64,000 bases of DNA from Glaciihabitans sp. dw_435 (GTDB lineage Bacteria > Actinomycetota > Actinomycetes > Actinomycetales > Microbacteriaceae), in contig NZ_JAAVUZ010000001.1 of NCBI RefSeq assembly GCF_018449675.1, positions 248,001 to 312,000 of the forward strand, read 5' to 3'. The notes below the pieces were generated by a model. The model did no database searches and was not told the origin of the DNA. It saw only the letters and a list, made by a program, of their open reading frames with translations. Shown piece by piece: positions 26,359 through 34,228 of the stretch (positions within the stretch are counted from its first letter, which is position 1; every line of letters begins with the position of its first letter). Both the position numbers and the translations under genes were made by a program.

Positions 26359-27664
26359 TGCCTGTCCTCCTTATCTTCACGGGAATCGTAGCGGTCGATG
26401 TATCGGTGAATTGTTGAGAGCTGCTGCTCTCGTTATCGGTACTTCGCCAGTCGTCAGGCAGGAGGAAGTCGAGGACGTCGTCAATGGTCACCACCCCGAC
26501 CAGTCGGCGGTTCTCGTCCACGACGGGAACCGAAACGAGGTTGTAGCTGGCCAGGATGCGCGCGACCTCTGCGGCACTGGTGTGCCCCATCACGGGTTCG
26601 TGCGTCTGGTCGATCAGGGTGCCGAGACGTTCGTTCGGCGGGTAGCGCAGCATCCGCTGGAAGTGCACCATGCCTAGGAAGCGCCCGGTGGGCGGCTCGT
26701 ACGGCGGAAGCGTCACGCAGATCGCGGCGCCGAGGGCGGGCGCGAGTTCGTGGCGGCGGATGAGGGCGAGGCCCTCGGCGACAGTGGTGTCGGCGGAGAC
26801 GATGATCGGTTCCGTCGTCATGAGCCCACCGGCGGTGTCGGGCGCGTAGGAGAGCAGGAACCGAACGTCGTCGGCCTCCTCGGGCTCCATCAGTTCGAGG
26901 AGCGCCTCGCCCCGCTCGACGCTGAACTGCGCGATGAGGTCGGCCGCGTCATCGGGCTGCATCTGGTCGAGCACGTCGGCCGCGCGCGAGTCATCCAGCT
27001 GGTTAAGAATGTCGACCTGGTCGTTCTCCGGCATTTCCTCGAGCACGTCTGCCAGGCGGTCATCGGGAAGCTCTTCGGCAACTTCGAGCATGCGCTGCCC
27101 GGGAAGGTCGAGCATGGCGTTGGCGAGGTCGGCGGGGAGCAGGTCGGAGTAGCTGGCGATCAGCTGGGTCGCCGACTGCGATTCGCCGACGACGGTCTTC
27201 TCGATGACATCGGACCAGCGGACGAACACGGACTGGCCCTTGCCGAAGGGCGAGGGAGTGGTCTTGGGGCGGCGGCAGAAGAGCTGGCTGACTTCCCACT
27301 CGCCGGGCTCGGTCTCTTCGATCGCGACGTCTTCGATGGTGGCTTCGCCGGACCTGTCGCGCAGGGACACCTTGCGGCCGAGCATCTCGGCGACAACGCG
27401 CACCTCACCACCGCGCTGCTCGAAGCGGCGCAGGTTGATGACACCGGTCGTGATGATCTGGCCGGAACCGACGCTGGTGACGCGGCCGATCCCGAGGAAC
27501 ACGCGCCGCTTGCCCGGAACCTCGACCACGAGCCCGACGACGCGGGGCGAATCGTTGTTGCGGTAGACGACGACAACGTCGCGGGCTTTGCCCACTTTGT
27601 CGCCCGCGGGGTCGAAAACGGAGCACCCGACAAGACGGGCGACGAATACTCTCGCAGCGCTCAC
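26345..27664 (-). CDS. MgtE N-domain and CBS-pair protein without channel domain
   Basis: The 439-residue product begins with a PRC-barrel-like domain (RLVGCSVFDPAGDKVGKARDV). An MgtE intracellular N-domain follows, a superhelix with repeats such as LPADLANAMLDLPG and LEEMPENDQVDILNQLDD, and then a CBS pair (LMTTEPIIVSAD to LVGVVTIDDVLDFLLPDDW). The five-helix Mg2+ channel domain of MgtE is missing, so it may be a soluble magnesium or nucleotide sensor. The GTG at 27664 gives the domain start directly and has TACGCT 7 bases upstream. Confidence 0.85.
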   Translation of the reverse strand: MSAARVFVARLVGCSVFDPAGDKVGKARDVVVVYRNNDSPRVVGLVVEVPGKRRVFLGIGRVTSVGSGQIITTGVINLRRFEQRGGEVRVVAEMLGRKVSLRDRSGEATIEDVAIEETEPGEWEVSQLFCRRPKTTPSPFGKGQSVFVRWSDVIEKTVVGESQSATQLIASYSDLLPADLANAMLDLPGQRMLEVAEELPDDRLADVLEEMPENDQVDILNQLDDSRAADVLDQMQPDDAADLIAQFSVERGEALLELMEPEEADDVRFLLSYAPDTAGGLMTTEPIIVSADTTVAEGLALIRRHELAPALGAAICVTLPPYEPPTGRFLGMVHFQRMLRYPPNERLGTLIDQTHEPVMGHTSAAEVARILASYNLVSVPVVDENRRLVGVVTIDDVLDFLLPDDWRSTDNESSSSQQFTDTSTATIPVKIRRTGNGTR

Positions 27665-27671
27665 AAGTACC

Positions 27672-27677
27672 AGCGTA
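27672..27677 (-). promoter_or_regulatory. -10-like element for the MgtE-like gene
   Basis: On the minus strand TACGCT is followed by 7 bases and the GTG at 27664. It lies back-to-back with the promoter of the stress-protein gene; the whole intergenic region is 36 bases. Confidence 0.5.
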
Positions 27678-27688
27678 GTCGCGCGTGG

Positions 27689-27694
27689 GACAAT
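27689..27694 (+). promoter_or_regulatory. -10-like element for the stress-protein gene
   Basis: GACAAT is followed by CAAATT and GTG at 27701, a 6-base gap. The first T of the consensus is replaced by G, as in the aminopeptidase P promoter. Confidence 0.4.
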
Positions 27695-27700
27695 CAAATT

Positions 27701-28198
27701 GTGACCAACATGAGCCCGCTCTCGCGCCGCCCTCCGGAACGCCCGTCAATTCCGCGCGGAGACGCCCTGGGAACCTACGAGACCTACCTCGAAGCCCAGC
27801 AGATCGTTGACAAATTGGCCAAAGCCGACTTCGACGTCAAACAGCTGTCGATTCTCGGCAACGATCTGAAAACTGTTGAGCGGGTTACCGGCAAGCTGAC
27901 CTACGGTCGCACCGCCGGGGCTGGAGCGGCCAGTGGAGCGTGGTTCGGACTGTTCATCGGGTTGCTGCTGCTGATCGTGTCCCCGACGCCGCAGTTCGGC
28001 TTTGTGGCCGCCGCGATCCTCATCGGTGCCGGGTTCGGAATGCTCTTCGGGATCGTGACGTACGCCATCAACCGCCGCCGGCGTGACTTCACGTCAACGC
28101 ACCAGGTGCTTGCCTCGAACTACCAGATCATCATCGCGCCCGAGCAGCTGGGTCGCGCGCAGGAACTGCTCTCCCGCCCGGAGCCGGAGGAGAAGTAG
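27701..28198 (+). CDS. General stress protein, YflT-like N-domain with two membrane helices
   Basis: The 165-residue product has an N-terminal domain of the general-stress YflT type (GTYETYLEAQQIVDKLAKADF, LSILGNDLKTVERVTGKLTYGR). A Gly-rich pair of transmembrane helices follows (GAGAASGAWFGLFIGLLLL, FVAAAILIGAGFGMLFGIV), then a short C-terminal domain with YQIIIAPEQ. I used GTG at 27701 because GACAAT lies 6 bases before it; ATG at 27711 is a possible alternative. It is divergent from the MgtE-like gene, as in related actinobacteria. The biochemical role is unknown. Confidence 0.8.
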   Translation: MTNMSPLSRRPPERPSIPRGDALGTYETYLEAQQIVDKLAKADFDVKQLSILGNDLKTVERVTGKLTYGRTAGAGAASGAWFGLFIGLLLLIVSPTPQFGFVAAAILIGAGFGMLFGIVTYAINRRRRDFTSTHQVLASNYQIIIAPEQLGRAQELLSRPEPEEK

Positions 28199-28216
28199 CC
28201 GCGGTCTCCCGCGGCT
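28197..28216. terminator. Bidirectional hairpin overlapping a stop codon
   Basis: AGCCGCGG (28197-28204) pairs with CCGCGGCT (28209-28216) around TCTC. It begins inside the TAG of the stress-protein gene and ends 13 bases from the convergent aminopeptidase P stop. Confidence 0.6.
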
Positions 28217-28228
28217 ACCCCTCGGGTA

Positions 28229-29719
28229 CTACCTGGCGGCGAGCCACGCCTCGACGTCGTCCGCCGTGCGCGGGATGGTGATGGACAGGTTCTCGGCGCC
28301 CGACTCGGTCACGACGATGTCGTCCTCGATCCGCACGCCGATCCCGCGGTATTCCTCGGGAACCGTCAGGTCATCGGGCTGGAAGTACAGGCCGGGCTCG
28401 ATCGTGAACACCATGCCGGGCTCGAGCACGCGGTCGAGGTACATCTCGCGGCGGGCTTGGGCACAGTCGTGTACGTCGAGGCCCAGGTGGTGGGATGTCC
28501 CGTGCACCATGTAGCGGCGGTGGTACTGCGCGTCCGGCTGCAGCGACTCCTCGGCCGATACCGGAAGGAATCCCCATTCGGCGGTCTTCTCGGCGATGAT
28601 GCGCATGGCCTCGGCGTGGATCTCGCGGAACCGGATTCCGGGGCGCACGATCGCGAACGCGGCATCCGCTGCCTCAAGCACAGCCTCATACACGCGACGC
28701 TGCACGTCCGTGAAGGTGCCGCTGATCGGCAGGGTGCGCGTGATGTCGGCGGTGTACAGGCTGTCGAGCTCGATGCCGGCGTCCATGAGGATCAGGTCAC
28801 CCGGCACGACGGGGCCGTCGTTGCGGGTCCAGTGCAGGATGCAGGCGTGAGGACCACTCGCGGCGATCGTGTCATACCCGACGGCATTGCCCTCGGCGCG
28901 GGCGCGACGGTTGAACGTGCCCTCGACGAGGCGCTCTCCGCGGCTGTGCGCGATGATCTGCGGAAGGTCGGTGATGACGTCGTCGAAGCCCTGCTTCGTG
29001 GCGGCGACCGCACGGCGCATCTGTTCGATTTCGTATCCGTCCTTGACCAGACGAAGCTCGGATACGTCGCGGGCGAGGATCTCGTCATCGTCGCGCTCGG
29101 CTCCCGTCGTGGCATCCAGCGATCCGGTCTCGGCGGCGAGCAGGCGGCGTCCGTCGATGGTGTCGGTGATTTCACGGTCGGCGTCGCGCACCACGAGGGT
29201 GGTGGCGTCGATGGCGTCGAGCACGGCGGCGAATCCGGCGAGATTGCTCGTCTCGAGGCCCAGGTCGACGGCGACGTGGGCCAGCGACGGGCGCGGGCCC
29301 GTCCAGAACTCGCCGATCTCCGGGTTCGCGTAGAACTCGTCGGAGTCGCGTCCGGCCGCTTCGCGGAAGTAGAGGGTGCTGACGTGACCGTCGGCTGCGG
29401 GCTCCATGACGAGAACGCTGTTCGCCACGGCGTCGCTGCCCCACCCGGTGAGGTGGGCGAAGGCCGTGTGCGCACGGTAGGCGTAGTCGGTGTCGTTGGA
29501 GCGCACCTTTGCCGCGCCGGCCGGAATGATCAGGCGCTTGCCCGGGTACATGGCCGAGAGGGTCGCGCGGCGCGCGGAGGCGAAGATCGTCTGCTCGCGG
29601 GGTACTTGCGTGTCGGCCGGCCGATCCGCCCACCCGGACGAGATGAAGTCCCTGAACGTGTCCGACCCGGGGGTCGTTGAGCGGTTGGAGGTTGCGCGTG
29701 GCGCCTTGGATTCAGCCAT
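28229..29719 (-). CDS. pepP: Aminopeptidase P family (Xaa-Pro aminopeptidase)
   Basis: This M24-fold dinuclear metallopeptidase removes an N-terminal residue before proline. The 496-residue product has the N-terminal AMP_N domain (ATLSAMYPGKRLIIPAG onward) and the M24 catalytic domain. Metal ligands are in MDAGIELDSLYTADITRT (two Asp), GTSHHLGLDVHD (His), FTIEPGLYF (Glu) and GVRIEDDI (Glu). I chose ATG at 29719, which gives the usual short polar N-terminus and has GACAAT 6 bases upstream. A longer open frame upstream lacks family similarity. Confidence 0.93.
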   Translation of the reverse strand: MAESKAPRATSNRSTTPGSDTFRDFISSGWADRPADTQVPREQTIFASARRATLSAMYPGKRLIIPAGAAKVRSNDTDYAYRAHTAFAHLTGWGSDAVANSVLVMEPAADGHVSTLYFREAAGRDSDEFYANPEIGEFWTGPRPSLAHVAVDLGLETSNLAGFAAVLDAIDATTLVVRDADREITDTIDGRRLLAAETGSLDATTGAERDDDEILARDVSELRLVKDGYEIEQMRRAVAATKQGFDDVITDLPQIIAHSRGERLVEGTFNRRARAEGNAVGYDTIAASGPHACILHWTRNDGPVVPGDLILMDAGIELDSLYTADITRTLPISGTFTDVQRRVYEAVLEAADAAFAIVRPGIRFREIHAEAMRIIAEKTAEWGFLPVSAEESLQPDAQYHRRYMVHGTSHHLGLDVHDCAQARREMYLDRVLEPGMVFTIEPGLYFQPDDLTVPEEYRGIGVRIEDDIVVTESGAENLSITIPRTADDVEAWLAAR

Positions 29720-29725
29720 GCACCA

Positions 29726-29731
29726 ATTGTC
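29726..29731 (-). promoter_or_regulatory. -10-like element for leaderless pepP mRNA
   Basis: On the minus strand GACAAT is followed by TGGTGC and the ATG at 29719. The hexamer and spacing match those at the stress-protein gene. Confidence 0.4.
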
Positions 29732-29781
29732 GTCCTTTCGCTCCCGTCGTGCGAACGCCCCGTGTGGGTGACGGCCAGCAA

Positions 29782-30795
29782 TTACCCGGTGAGGGAGAGC
29801 TGCGCGACGATCGGGCGGTGGTCGCTTCCCGAGTCGTCGAGGTTCTGCACGACTCGCATGCCGGTGAATGTCCAGTTCTTCGTCGCCATCACATGGTCGA
29901 TGGGCGTGCCGAGAAGCGGAGGCAGCTTCGTCGGCCAGGTGCCGATCGCCGCGGACTTCATCGCAACCGCACCGTCCGCGCACTGCCCGAAGTTCTTTCC
30001 TGCACCCGACGTCAGCCTGCCGTAGTGGTCGACCGTCGAGTTGAAGTCGCCCGCCATGATCGTGTTGGCCCCGTCACACTGGCTCGCGAGCCAGGTGAGG
30101 TCCGACCGCCAGTGGCTCAGCTCGGCCAGCTGCGGCGCGACGGGATGCACGGCGATGATGGTCGGCCCAGCTCCACTGTCGGGGGTCGCGATGACGGTCG
30201 GGAGCACCGAGGTGTTGCCGCGGTCCTCCTGCACCGTGTAGGTGCCGAGTGCCGCGCTGATCAGCAGCGTCGTCGATCGTGACTTAGAGATCTCGTCGAA
30301 CGAGTTGGTGTATGCCCACATCGGGCGGCCTCCCTTACCCATGAGGGTCGCGACCTCGACGCCCATCGCCCGGGAGGTCTCCGGGAGGGTGATGATGTCG
30401 GCCTTCTCGGCCAGGGCGAGCGTGGCGATTGCCCCAGCTCCGGGCGCGTCACCCAGCGTGTTCCACGACACCACCGTGAGGTCGGTCGGAGTCTTGGCCG
30501 CGAAGGTCTCGCCACCGAATCCCCGGGTCGACAGCACCGCGAGGCTGATGACGCAAAAGACAACGATGAGAATGGCGACGGATGACACGAACCGGCGCGA
30601 TCTGCGGAACACCGCTGCCACCACCGCCAGCAGCACGAGCAGGGCGATCGCGATGGCGACGCAGACCGCCCGAAGCGAGACGACCTGCACGATCAGGGGC
30701 AACCATTCGGCGTGGAACAGCTGTGGCCAGGCGATCACAAGGAGGATCACCGCCACAACGACGAGAATTACGGCTGTGAGTACACGTCGGATCAT
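29782..30795 (-). CDS. Membrane-anchored endonuclease/exonuclease/phosphatase-family protein
   Basis: The 337-residue product has three hydrophobic N-terminal helices (TAVILVVVAVILLVIAW, VCVAIAIALLVLLAVVAAV, VAILIVVFCVISLAVL). An EEP catalytic domain follows, predicted to face outside. Catalytic motifs are VVSWNT, LPETS (metal-binding Glu), GDFNST and the terminal SDHRPI. Such proteins hydrolyse phosphodiesters of DNA, lipids or nucleotides; the substrate cannot be deduced. It is divergent from the PHP gene, with only 33 bases between the start codons. Confidence 0.85.
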   Translation of the reverse strand: MIRRVLTAVILVVVAVILLVIAWPQLFHAEWLPLIVQVVSLRAVCVAIAIALLVLLAVVAAVFRRSRRFVSSVAILIVVFCVISLAVLSTRGFGGETFAAKTPTDLTVVSWNTLGDAPGAGAIATLALAEKADIITLPETSRAMGVEVATLMGKGGRPMWAYTNSFDEISKSRSTTLLISAALGTYTVQEDRGNTSVLPTVIATPDSGAGPTIIAVHPVAPQLAELSHWRSDLTWLASQCDGANTIMAGDFNSTVDHYGRLTSGAGKNFGQCADGAVAMKSAAIGTWPTKLPPLLGTPIDHVMATKNWTFTGMRVVQNLDDSGSDHRPIVAQLSLTG

Positions 30796-30804
30796 GGCTC
30801 AGCG

Positions 30805-30810
30805 AGCCTA
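30805..30810 (-). promoter_or_regulatory. -10-like element for the EEP gene
   Basis: On the minus strand TAGGCT is followed by 9 bases and the ATG at 30795, which would give a leader of only two or three bases. Confidence 0.4.
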
Positions 30811-30816
30811 GACCAA

Positions 30817-30822
30817 TACGAT
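30817..30822 (+). promoter_or_regulatory. -10-like element for leaderless PHP-gene mRNA
   Basis: TACGAT is followed by TGCAGG and the ATG at 30829. It lies 7 bases from the opposed -10 element of the EEP gene, so the two promoters overlap almost fully. Confidence 0.5.
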
Positions 30823-30828
30823 TGCAGG

Positions 30829-31686
30829 ATGTCTGACACCGGTCCCATCGACCTGCATACTCACAGCAGTGTGTCGGACGGCACCGAAACTCCCGCAGAG
30901 CTGGTGGACGCCGCCGTCGCCGCCGGATTGTCTGCCGTTGCCCTGACCGACCACGATTCGACGGCCGGCTGGGACGAGGCGTTTGCCGAGGCATCCGGTA
31001 CCGGTCTTACGGTCATTCCGGGGATGGAACTCAGCACGAACTACGGCCCCGCGAGTGTGCACATGCTCGCCTACCTGTTCGACCCGCTCGATCCGACGAT
31101 CATTGCTGAGACGGCCCGCATCCGCGATGGCCGCCTGCACCGGGCGGAGCGGATCGTCGAACGCATCCAGGCCGATTACGACCTGACCTGGGAAGAGGTG
31201 CTCGCCCAGTCCGTGGACGGCGGCACCATCGGCCGCCCGCACATCGCCGACGCGCTGGTGGTGCGTGGGTACGTGACCGATCGCAGTGCCGCGTTCGAGA
31301 GCATCCTGCACTGGCGCAGCGGCTACTACGAGAAGTACTACGCGCCGGCTCCCATCGATGGCGTGCGGATGATCGTCGCGGCCGGGGGAGTACCGGTGCT
31401 CGCGCATCCCGCGACATTCGGGCGCTACCGCGTCATCGACGAAGACACGATCGCCGAGCTCGTGGACGCGGGGCTGTTCGGCCTCGAGATCCACCACCGC
31501 GACAACACCGAAGATGGCAAGGTGCGTCTCTACGAGCTGGCCGAGAAGTTCGGGCTGCGTGTCACCGGATCGAGTGACTACCACGGCGAGGGCAAGCCCA
31601 ACCGCCTGGCGGAGAACTCCACCTCGCCCGCGGTCCTGGCCGATCTCATCGCCGCCGGAACCGGTTCCGCACCCTTCTACGGCTAG
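30829..31686 (+). CDS. PHP-domain phosphoesterase
   Basis: The 285-residue protein of the PHP family has metal-site motifs in order: DLHTHSSVSDG, TDHDS, a mid-domain GRPHIADAL, LAHPATFG and the terminal SSDYHGEGKPN. Relatives such as YciV hydrolyse nucleoside 3',5'-bisphosphates or short RNA. That activity is likely but not proven here. The ATG at 30829 gives the standard start and is preceded by TACGAT at 6 bases. Confidence 0.88.
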   Translation: MSDTGPIDLHTHSSVSDGTETPAELVDAAVAAGLSAVALTDHDSTAGWDEAFAEASGTGLTVIPGMELSTNYGPASVHMLAYLFDPLDPTIIAETARIRDGRLHRAERIVERIQADYDLTWEEVLAQSVDGGTIGRPHIADALVVRGYVTDRSAAFESILHWRSGYYEKYYAPAPIDGVRMIVAAGGVPVLAHPATFGRYRVIDEDTIAELVDAGLFGLEIHHRDNTEDGKVRLYELAEKFGLRVTGSSDYHGEGKPNRLAENSTSPAVLADLIAAGTGSAPFYG

Positions 31687-31689
31687 CGA

Positions 31690-31735
31690 ACGCACAAACG
31701 GGCCCCGGCGAACCGGGACCCGTTAGTTAGTGCGT
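31690..31735. terminator. Bidirectional terminator between PHP and DEAD-box genes
   Basis: Three nested stems are visible: ACGCAC/GTGCGT (31690-31695 with 31730-31735), ACGGG/CCCGT (31698-31702 with 31719-31723) and CCCGG/CCGGG closed by CGAA. It fills the gap between the two convergent stop codons. Confidence 0.8.
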
Positions 31736-31736
31736 G

Positions 31737-33245
31737 TTACGCGGCGGGCGGAGGCGTGGGCGCTCCGCCGGACGGGCGACGACGACGGCTGCGACGACGG
31801 GCGGGAGCCGCTCCATCGTGTGTGCCGGCGCCCTCGAGCTTCTGCTCGTGAGCCTCGGTGCCTGTGGCCTGAACGGTGCCGGCCTCGACGGACGCACCGG
31901 CCTCGCCACTGGCGCCACGGGTGCGCGTGCGGTTGCGGTCACCCTCGCGACGTTCGCGCGGCGGACGGCTGGCGGCGTCACCCTCGCGACGTTCGCGGGG
32001 AGGACGTGAGCCATCGCGCGGCGGACGGCCCGCGTTTTCGACGGTCTTGGGGAGAATGGATGTCGGCTTCAGGCGTCCCTTGGAACCGGCGGGAATGTCG
32101 AGGTCGGTGAAGAGGTGCGGTGACGACGAGTACGTCTCCATGGGCTCCGGGATGCCCATCTCGAGCGCCTTGTTGATGAGCGACCACTTGTGCATGTCGT
32201 CCCAGTCCACGAACGTGACCGCGATGCCGGTCTTGCCCGCGCGGCCGGTACGTCCGGCGCGGTGCAGGTAGGTGTCGTGGTCGTCCGGGATCGTGTGGTT
32301 GATCACGTGGGTGACGTCGTTGACGTCGATACCGCGGGCCGCGACATCCGTTGCAATGAGGATGTCCTTCTTACCCGCCTTGAACGCTGCCATGGCGCGC
32401 TCGCGCTGCTCCTGGTTGAGGTCACCGTGCACGGCGGCGGCGTTGAAGCCGCGGTCGTTGAGTTCCTCGACGAGCTTGGCGGCGGCGCGCTTGGTGCGGG
32501 TGAAGACGACGGTCTTGCCGCGGCCCTCGGCCTGGAGGATGCGCGAGATGACCTCGTCCTTGTCCAGGCTGTGCGCGCGGTAGACCACGTGCTTGATGTT
32601 CGCCTGCGTGAGGCCCTCGTTGGGGTCCGTCGCGCGGATGTGGATCGGCTTGTTCATGAAACGACGCGCGAGCGCGACGATCGGGCCGGGCATCGTGGCG
32701 GAGAAGAGCATGGTGTGGCGGGTCGGCGGGGTCTGCGCGAAGAGCTTCTCGATGTCCGCGAGGAATCCGAGGTCGAGCATCTTGTCGGCCTCATCGAGAA
32801 CCATGACCTTGACGTTCTTCAGGCTCAGCATGCGCTGGCTGGCGAGGTCGAGGAGACGGCCGGGGGTTCCGACGACGACCTGTGCGCCATCCTTCAGGTC
32901 AGCGACCTGTCCCTCGTATGCCTTGCCGCCGTAGATGGCGACGACCTTTGTCGCACGGTTGAATGCGGCGAGCGTGAGGTCTTCGGCAACCTGCACGCAC
33001 AGTTCGCGGGTCGGGACGACCACGAGGGCCTGCACACCGGGCTCGGGGTTGAGTCCCAGCTCCTGCAGCAGGGGGAGGCCGAAGCCGAGGGTCTTGCCGG
33101 TACCGGTCTTGGCCTGGCCGATGATGTCCTGGCCGTTCAGACCCATGGGGATGGTCTGCTCCTGAATGGGGAAGGGCTCAAGAATGCCCTTGGTCGCGAG
33201 TGCGTCGACCATGTCCTGGTCGATATTGAGTTCTGAGAAGTTCAC
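31737..33245 (-). CDS. DEAD-box ATP-dependent RNA helicase
   Basis: This cytosolic RNA helicase of 502 residues resembles the RhlE/DeaD group. Motifs in order are Q (EPFPIQEQTIP), I (AKTGTGKT), II (VLDEADKMLD), III (SATMP), V (DVAARGIDV) and VI (HRAGRTGRAG). After about residue 400 comes a basic, Arg/Pro-rich tail with 13-residue repeats (SRPPRERREGDxx), probably an RNA-binding extension. The GTG at 33245 gives the family start (MNFSELNIDQDMV) but has no good ribosome-binding site. The nearest good -10 (33348-33353) implies a leader of roughly 95 bases. Confidence 0.92.
   Translation of the reverse strand: MNFSELNIDQDMVDALATKGILEPFPIQEQTIPMGLNGQDIIGQAKTGTGKTLGFGLPLLQELGLNPEPGVQALVVVPTRELCVQVAEDLTLAAFNRATKVVAIYGGKAYEGQVADLKDGAQVVVGTPGRLLDLASQRMLSLKNVKVMVLDEADKMLDLGFLADIEKLFAQTPPTRHTMLFSATMPGPIVALARRFMNKPIHIRATDPNEGLTQANIKHVVYRAHSLDKDEVISRILQAEGRGKTVVFTRTKRAAAKLVEELNDRGFNAAAVHGDLNQEQRERAMAAFKAGKKDILIATDVAARGIDVNDVTHVINHTIPDDHDTYLHRAGRTGRAGKTGIAVTFVDWDDMHKWSLINKALEMGIPEPMETYSSSPHLFTDLDIPAGSKGRLKPTSILPKTVENAGRPPRDGSRPPRERREGDAASRPPRERREGDRNRTRTRGASGEAGASVEAGTVQATGTEAHEQKLEGAGTHDGAAPARRRSRRRRPSGGAPTPPPAA
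31938..31997 (-). repeat. 39-base tandem repeat in the helicase tail
   Basis: A 21-base core is repeated exactly at 31938-31958 and 31977-31997. The period is 39 bases, or 13 codons, and encodes the repeated SRPPRERREGD motif. It is in frame, so copy-number change would only lengthen or shorten the tail. Confidence 0.8.
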
Positions 33246-33347
33246 GAGTATTGAAGCCCTGTTCGCGTAAGAGGAATGGATCCTCGAGGTACGCCCGCTT
33301 TGTCCTGGGGCGTAGGGCCCCCGCCAGATTGGGGGGCATTGACCCAC

Positions 33348-33353
33348 AGTTTA
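33348..33353 (-). promoter_or_regulatory. -10-like element for the DEAD-box helicase gene
   Basis: On the minus strand TAAACT would start transcription near 33341, leaving about 95 bases before the GTG at 33245. An ATG at 33339 opens an out-of-frame 54-codon frame that overlaps the helicase start. Confidence 0.4.
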
Positions 33354-33373
33354 GCCGGTGGGCCTGAGTTCTC

Positions 33374-33386
33374 GCCTGTGACAGGC
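33374..33386. promoter_or_regulatory. Perfect 6+1+6 palindrome in a divergent region
   Basis: GCCTGTGACAGGC is a perfect inverted repeat about 21 bases upstream of the helicase -10 element, between the helicase and ferritin-like genes. A repressor or activator site is possible. No regulator can be named. Confidence 0.3.
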
Positions 33387-33426
33387 CGATCGGCAGGCCG
33401 TAGCGCGCGGGCCCGCGCATCCCGCC

Positions 33427-33432
33427 TACACT
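33427..33432 (+). promoter_or_regulatory. -10-like element for the leaderless ferritin-like gene
   Basis: TACACT is followed by TTGCTGC minus its first base (6 bases, 33433-33438) and the GTG at 33439. No Shine-Dalgarno site is visible. Confidence 0.5.
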
Positions 33433-33438
33433 TGCTGC

Positions 33439-34152
33439 GTGGTCAACTGGTTCTGGCGCAAGGGCGCGCGCATTGAAGCTCCCCGTCTGCGTCAACGCAA
33501 CTCGGGAACGGCCACCAAGGTCGATCTGGCGGAATTAACCCCCGACACGACCTCGTTTCTGGGACGCGCCGCCTACCTCCAGCTGACGCTGTTCGAAAAC
33601 CTCAGCCGCGCCGTCGCCACGGCCCCGACCACCGAGGCGAAGGCAACAATCAGCCAGGCGGCATCGCTGTCCCTCGCCAAACACCATGGTCTCACCGCCG
33701 AGATAGTGCGACTCGGGATGACTCCCGCCGAGGTCATGGAGCCGAACCGGGTTGCCATCGACCGCTTCCAGCGCATGACCCAGGGTTCCGACTGGTACGA
33801 GACTGTCGCCAGCTGCTACGTCACCGCCGGCTTCCTGGATGACTTCTTCCTGCGCCTGTCCGCGGGGCTTCCCGCCGAGACGGCGAAGCACGTGGCCGCG
33901 GTCTACGAGTCCCCGTCCGGTGAAAAGCTGCTCGGCGCCGAGCTGCTCTCGGCCATCGCGGCCAACCCGCGCCTGTCCTCTCGCCTTGCCATGTGGGGCC
34001 GGCGGCTGGTGGGAGACACCATGCTTGTCGCGCGCAGTGCGCTCGTGTCATCCGACAATCGCGACTCGGACGAAGCGCGCATCGAGCCGGTCTTCACCGA
34101 ACTGATCGCCTCGCACACCCGCCGCATGGACGCCCTCGGCCTCACGGCGTAA
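33439..34152 (+). CDS. Ferritin-like-fold protein (MiaE-like)
   Basis: The 237-residue protein is mostly helical. It has the ferritin-like pattern of an actinobacterial family that resembles the tRNA hydroxylase MiaE: a first helix with FLGRAAYLQLTLFENLSRAV (here counted to 20), and later SLAKHHGLTAEIVRLG and GFLDDFFLRLSAGLP. The carboxylate and histidine positions of a di-iron centre are only partly evident, so enzymatic activity is uncertain. It sits next to DUF3107 and the DEAD helicase, as in other actinobacteria. Confidence 0.8.
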   Translation: MVNWFWRKGARIEAPRLRQRNSGTATKVDLAELTPDTTSFLGRAAYLQLTLFENLSRAVATAPTTEAKATISQAASLSLAKHHGLTAEIVRLGMTPAEVMEPNRVAIDRFQRMTQGSDWYETVASCYVTAGFLDDFFLRLSAGLPAETAKHVAAVYESPSGEKLLGAELLSAIAANPRLSSRLAMWGRRLVGDTMLVARSALVSSDNRDSDEARIEPVFTELIASHTRRMDALGLTA

Positions 34153-34173
34153 GTGCCGCGTTAACGCGATCGA

Positions 34174-34206
34174 TCCCGGCACACCCGCGAGCGGGTGGTA
34201 CCGGGA
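34174..34206. terminator. Bidirectional hairpin between convergent genes
   Basis: TCCCGG (34174-34179) pairs with CCGGGA (34201-34206), and inside it CACCCG pairs with CGGGTG around CGAG. It lies between the ferritin-like gene and the small membrane-protein gene. Confidence 0.65.
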
Positions 34207-34228
34207 CCGAGTCGAACGCGAATGCTGC

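Noticed and set aside
28229-29983. A longer aminopeptidase P frame with 88 extra N-terminal residues
   Set aside because: The extension is Arg-rich, has no similarity to the family and overlaps the EEP gene. ATG at 29719 has a -10 element at the right distance.
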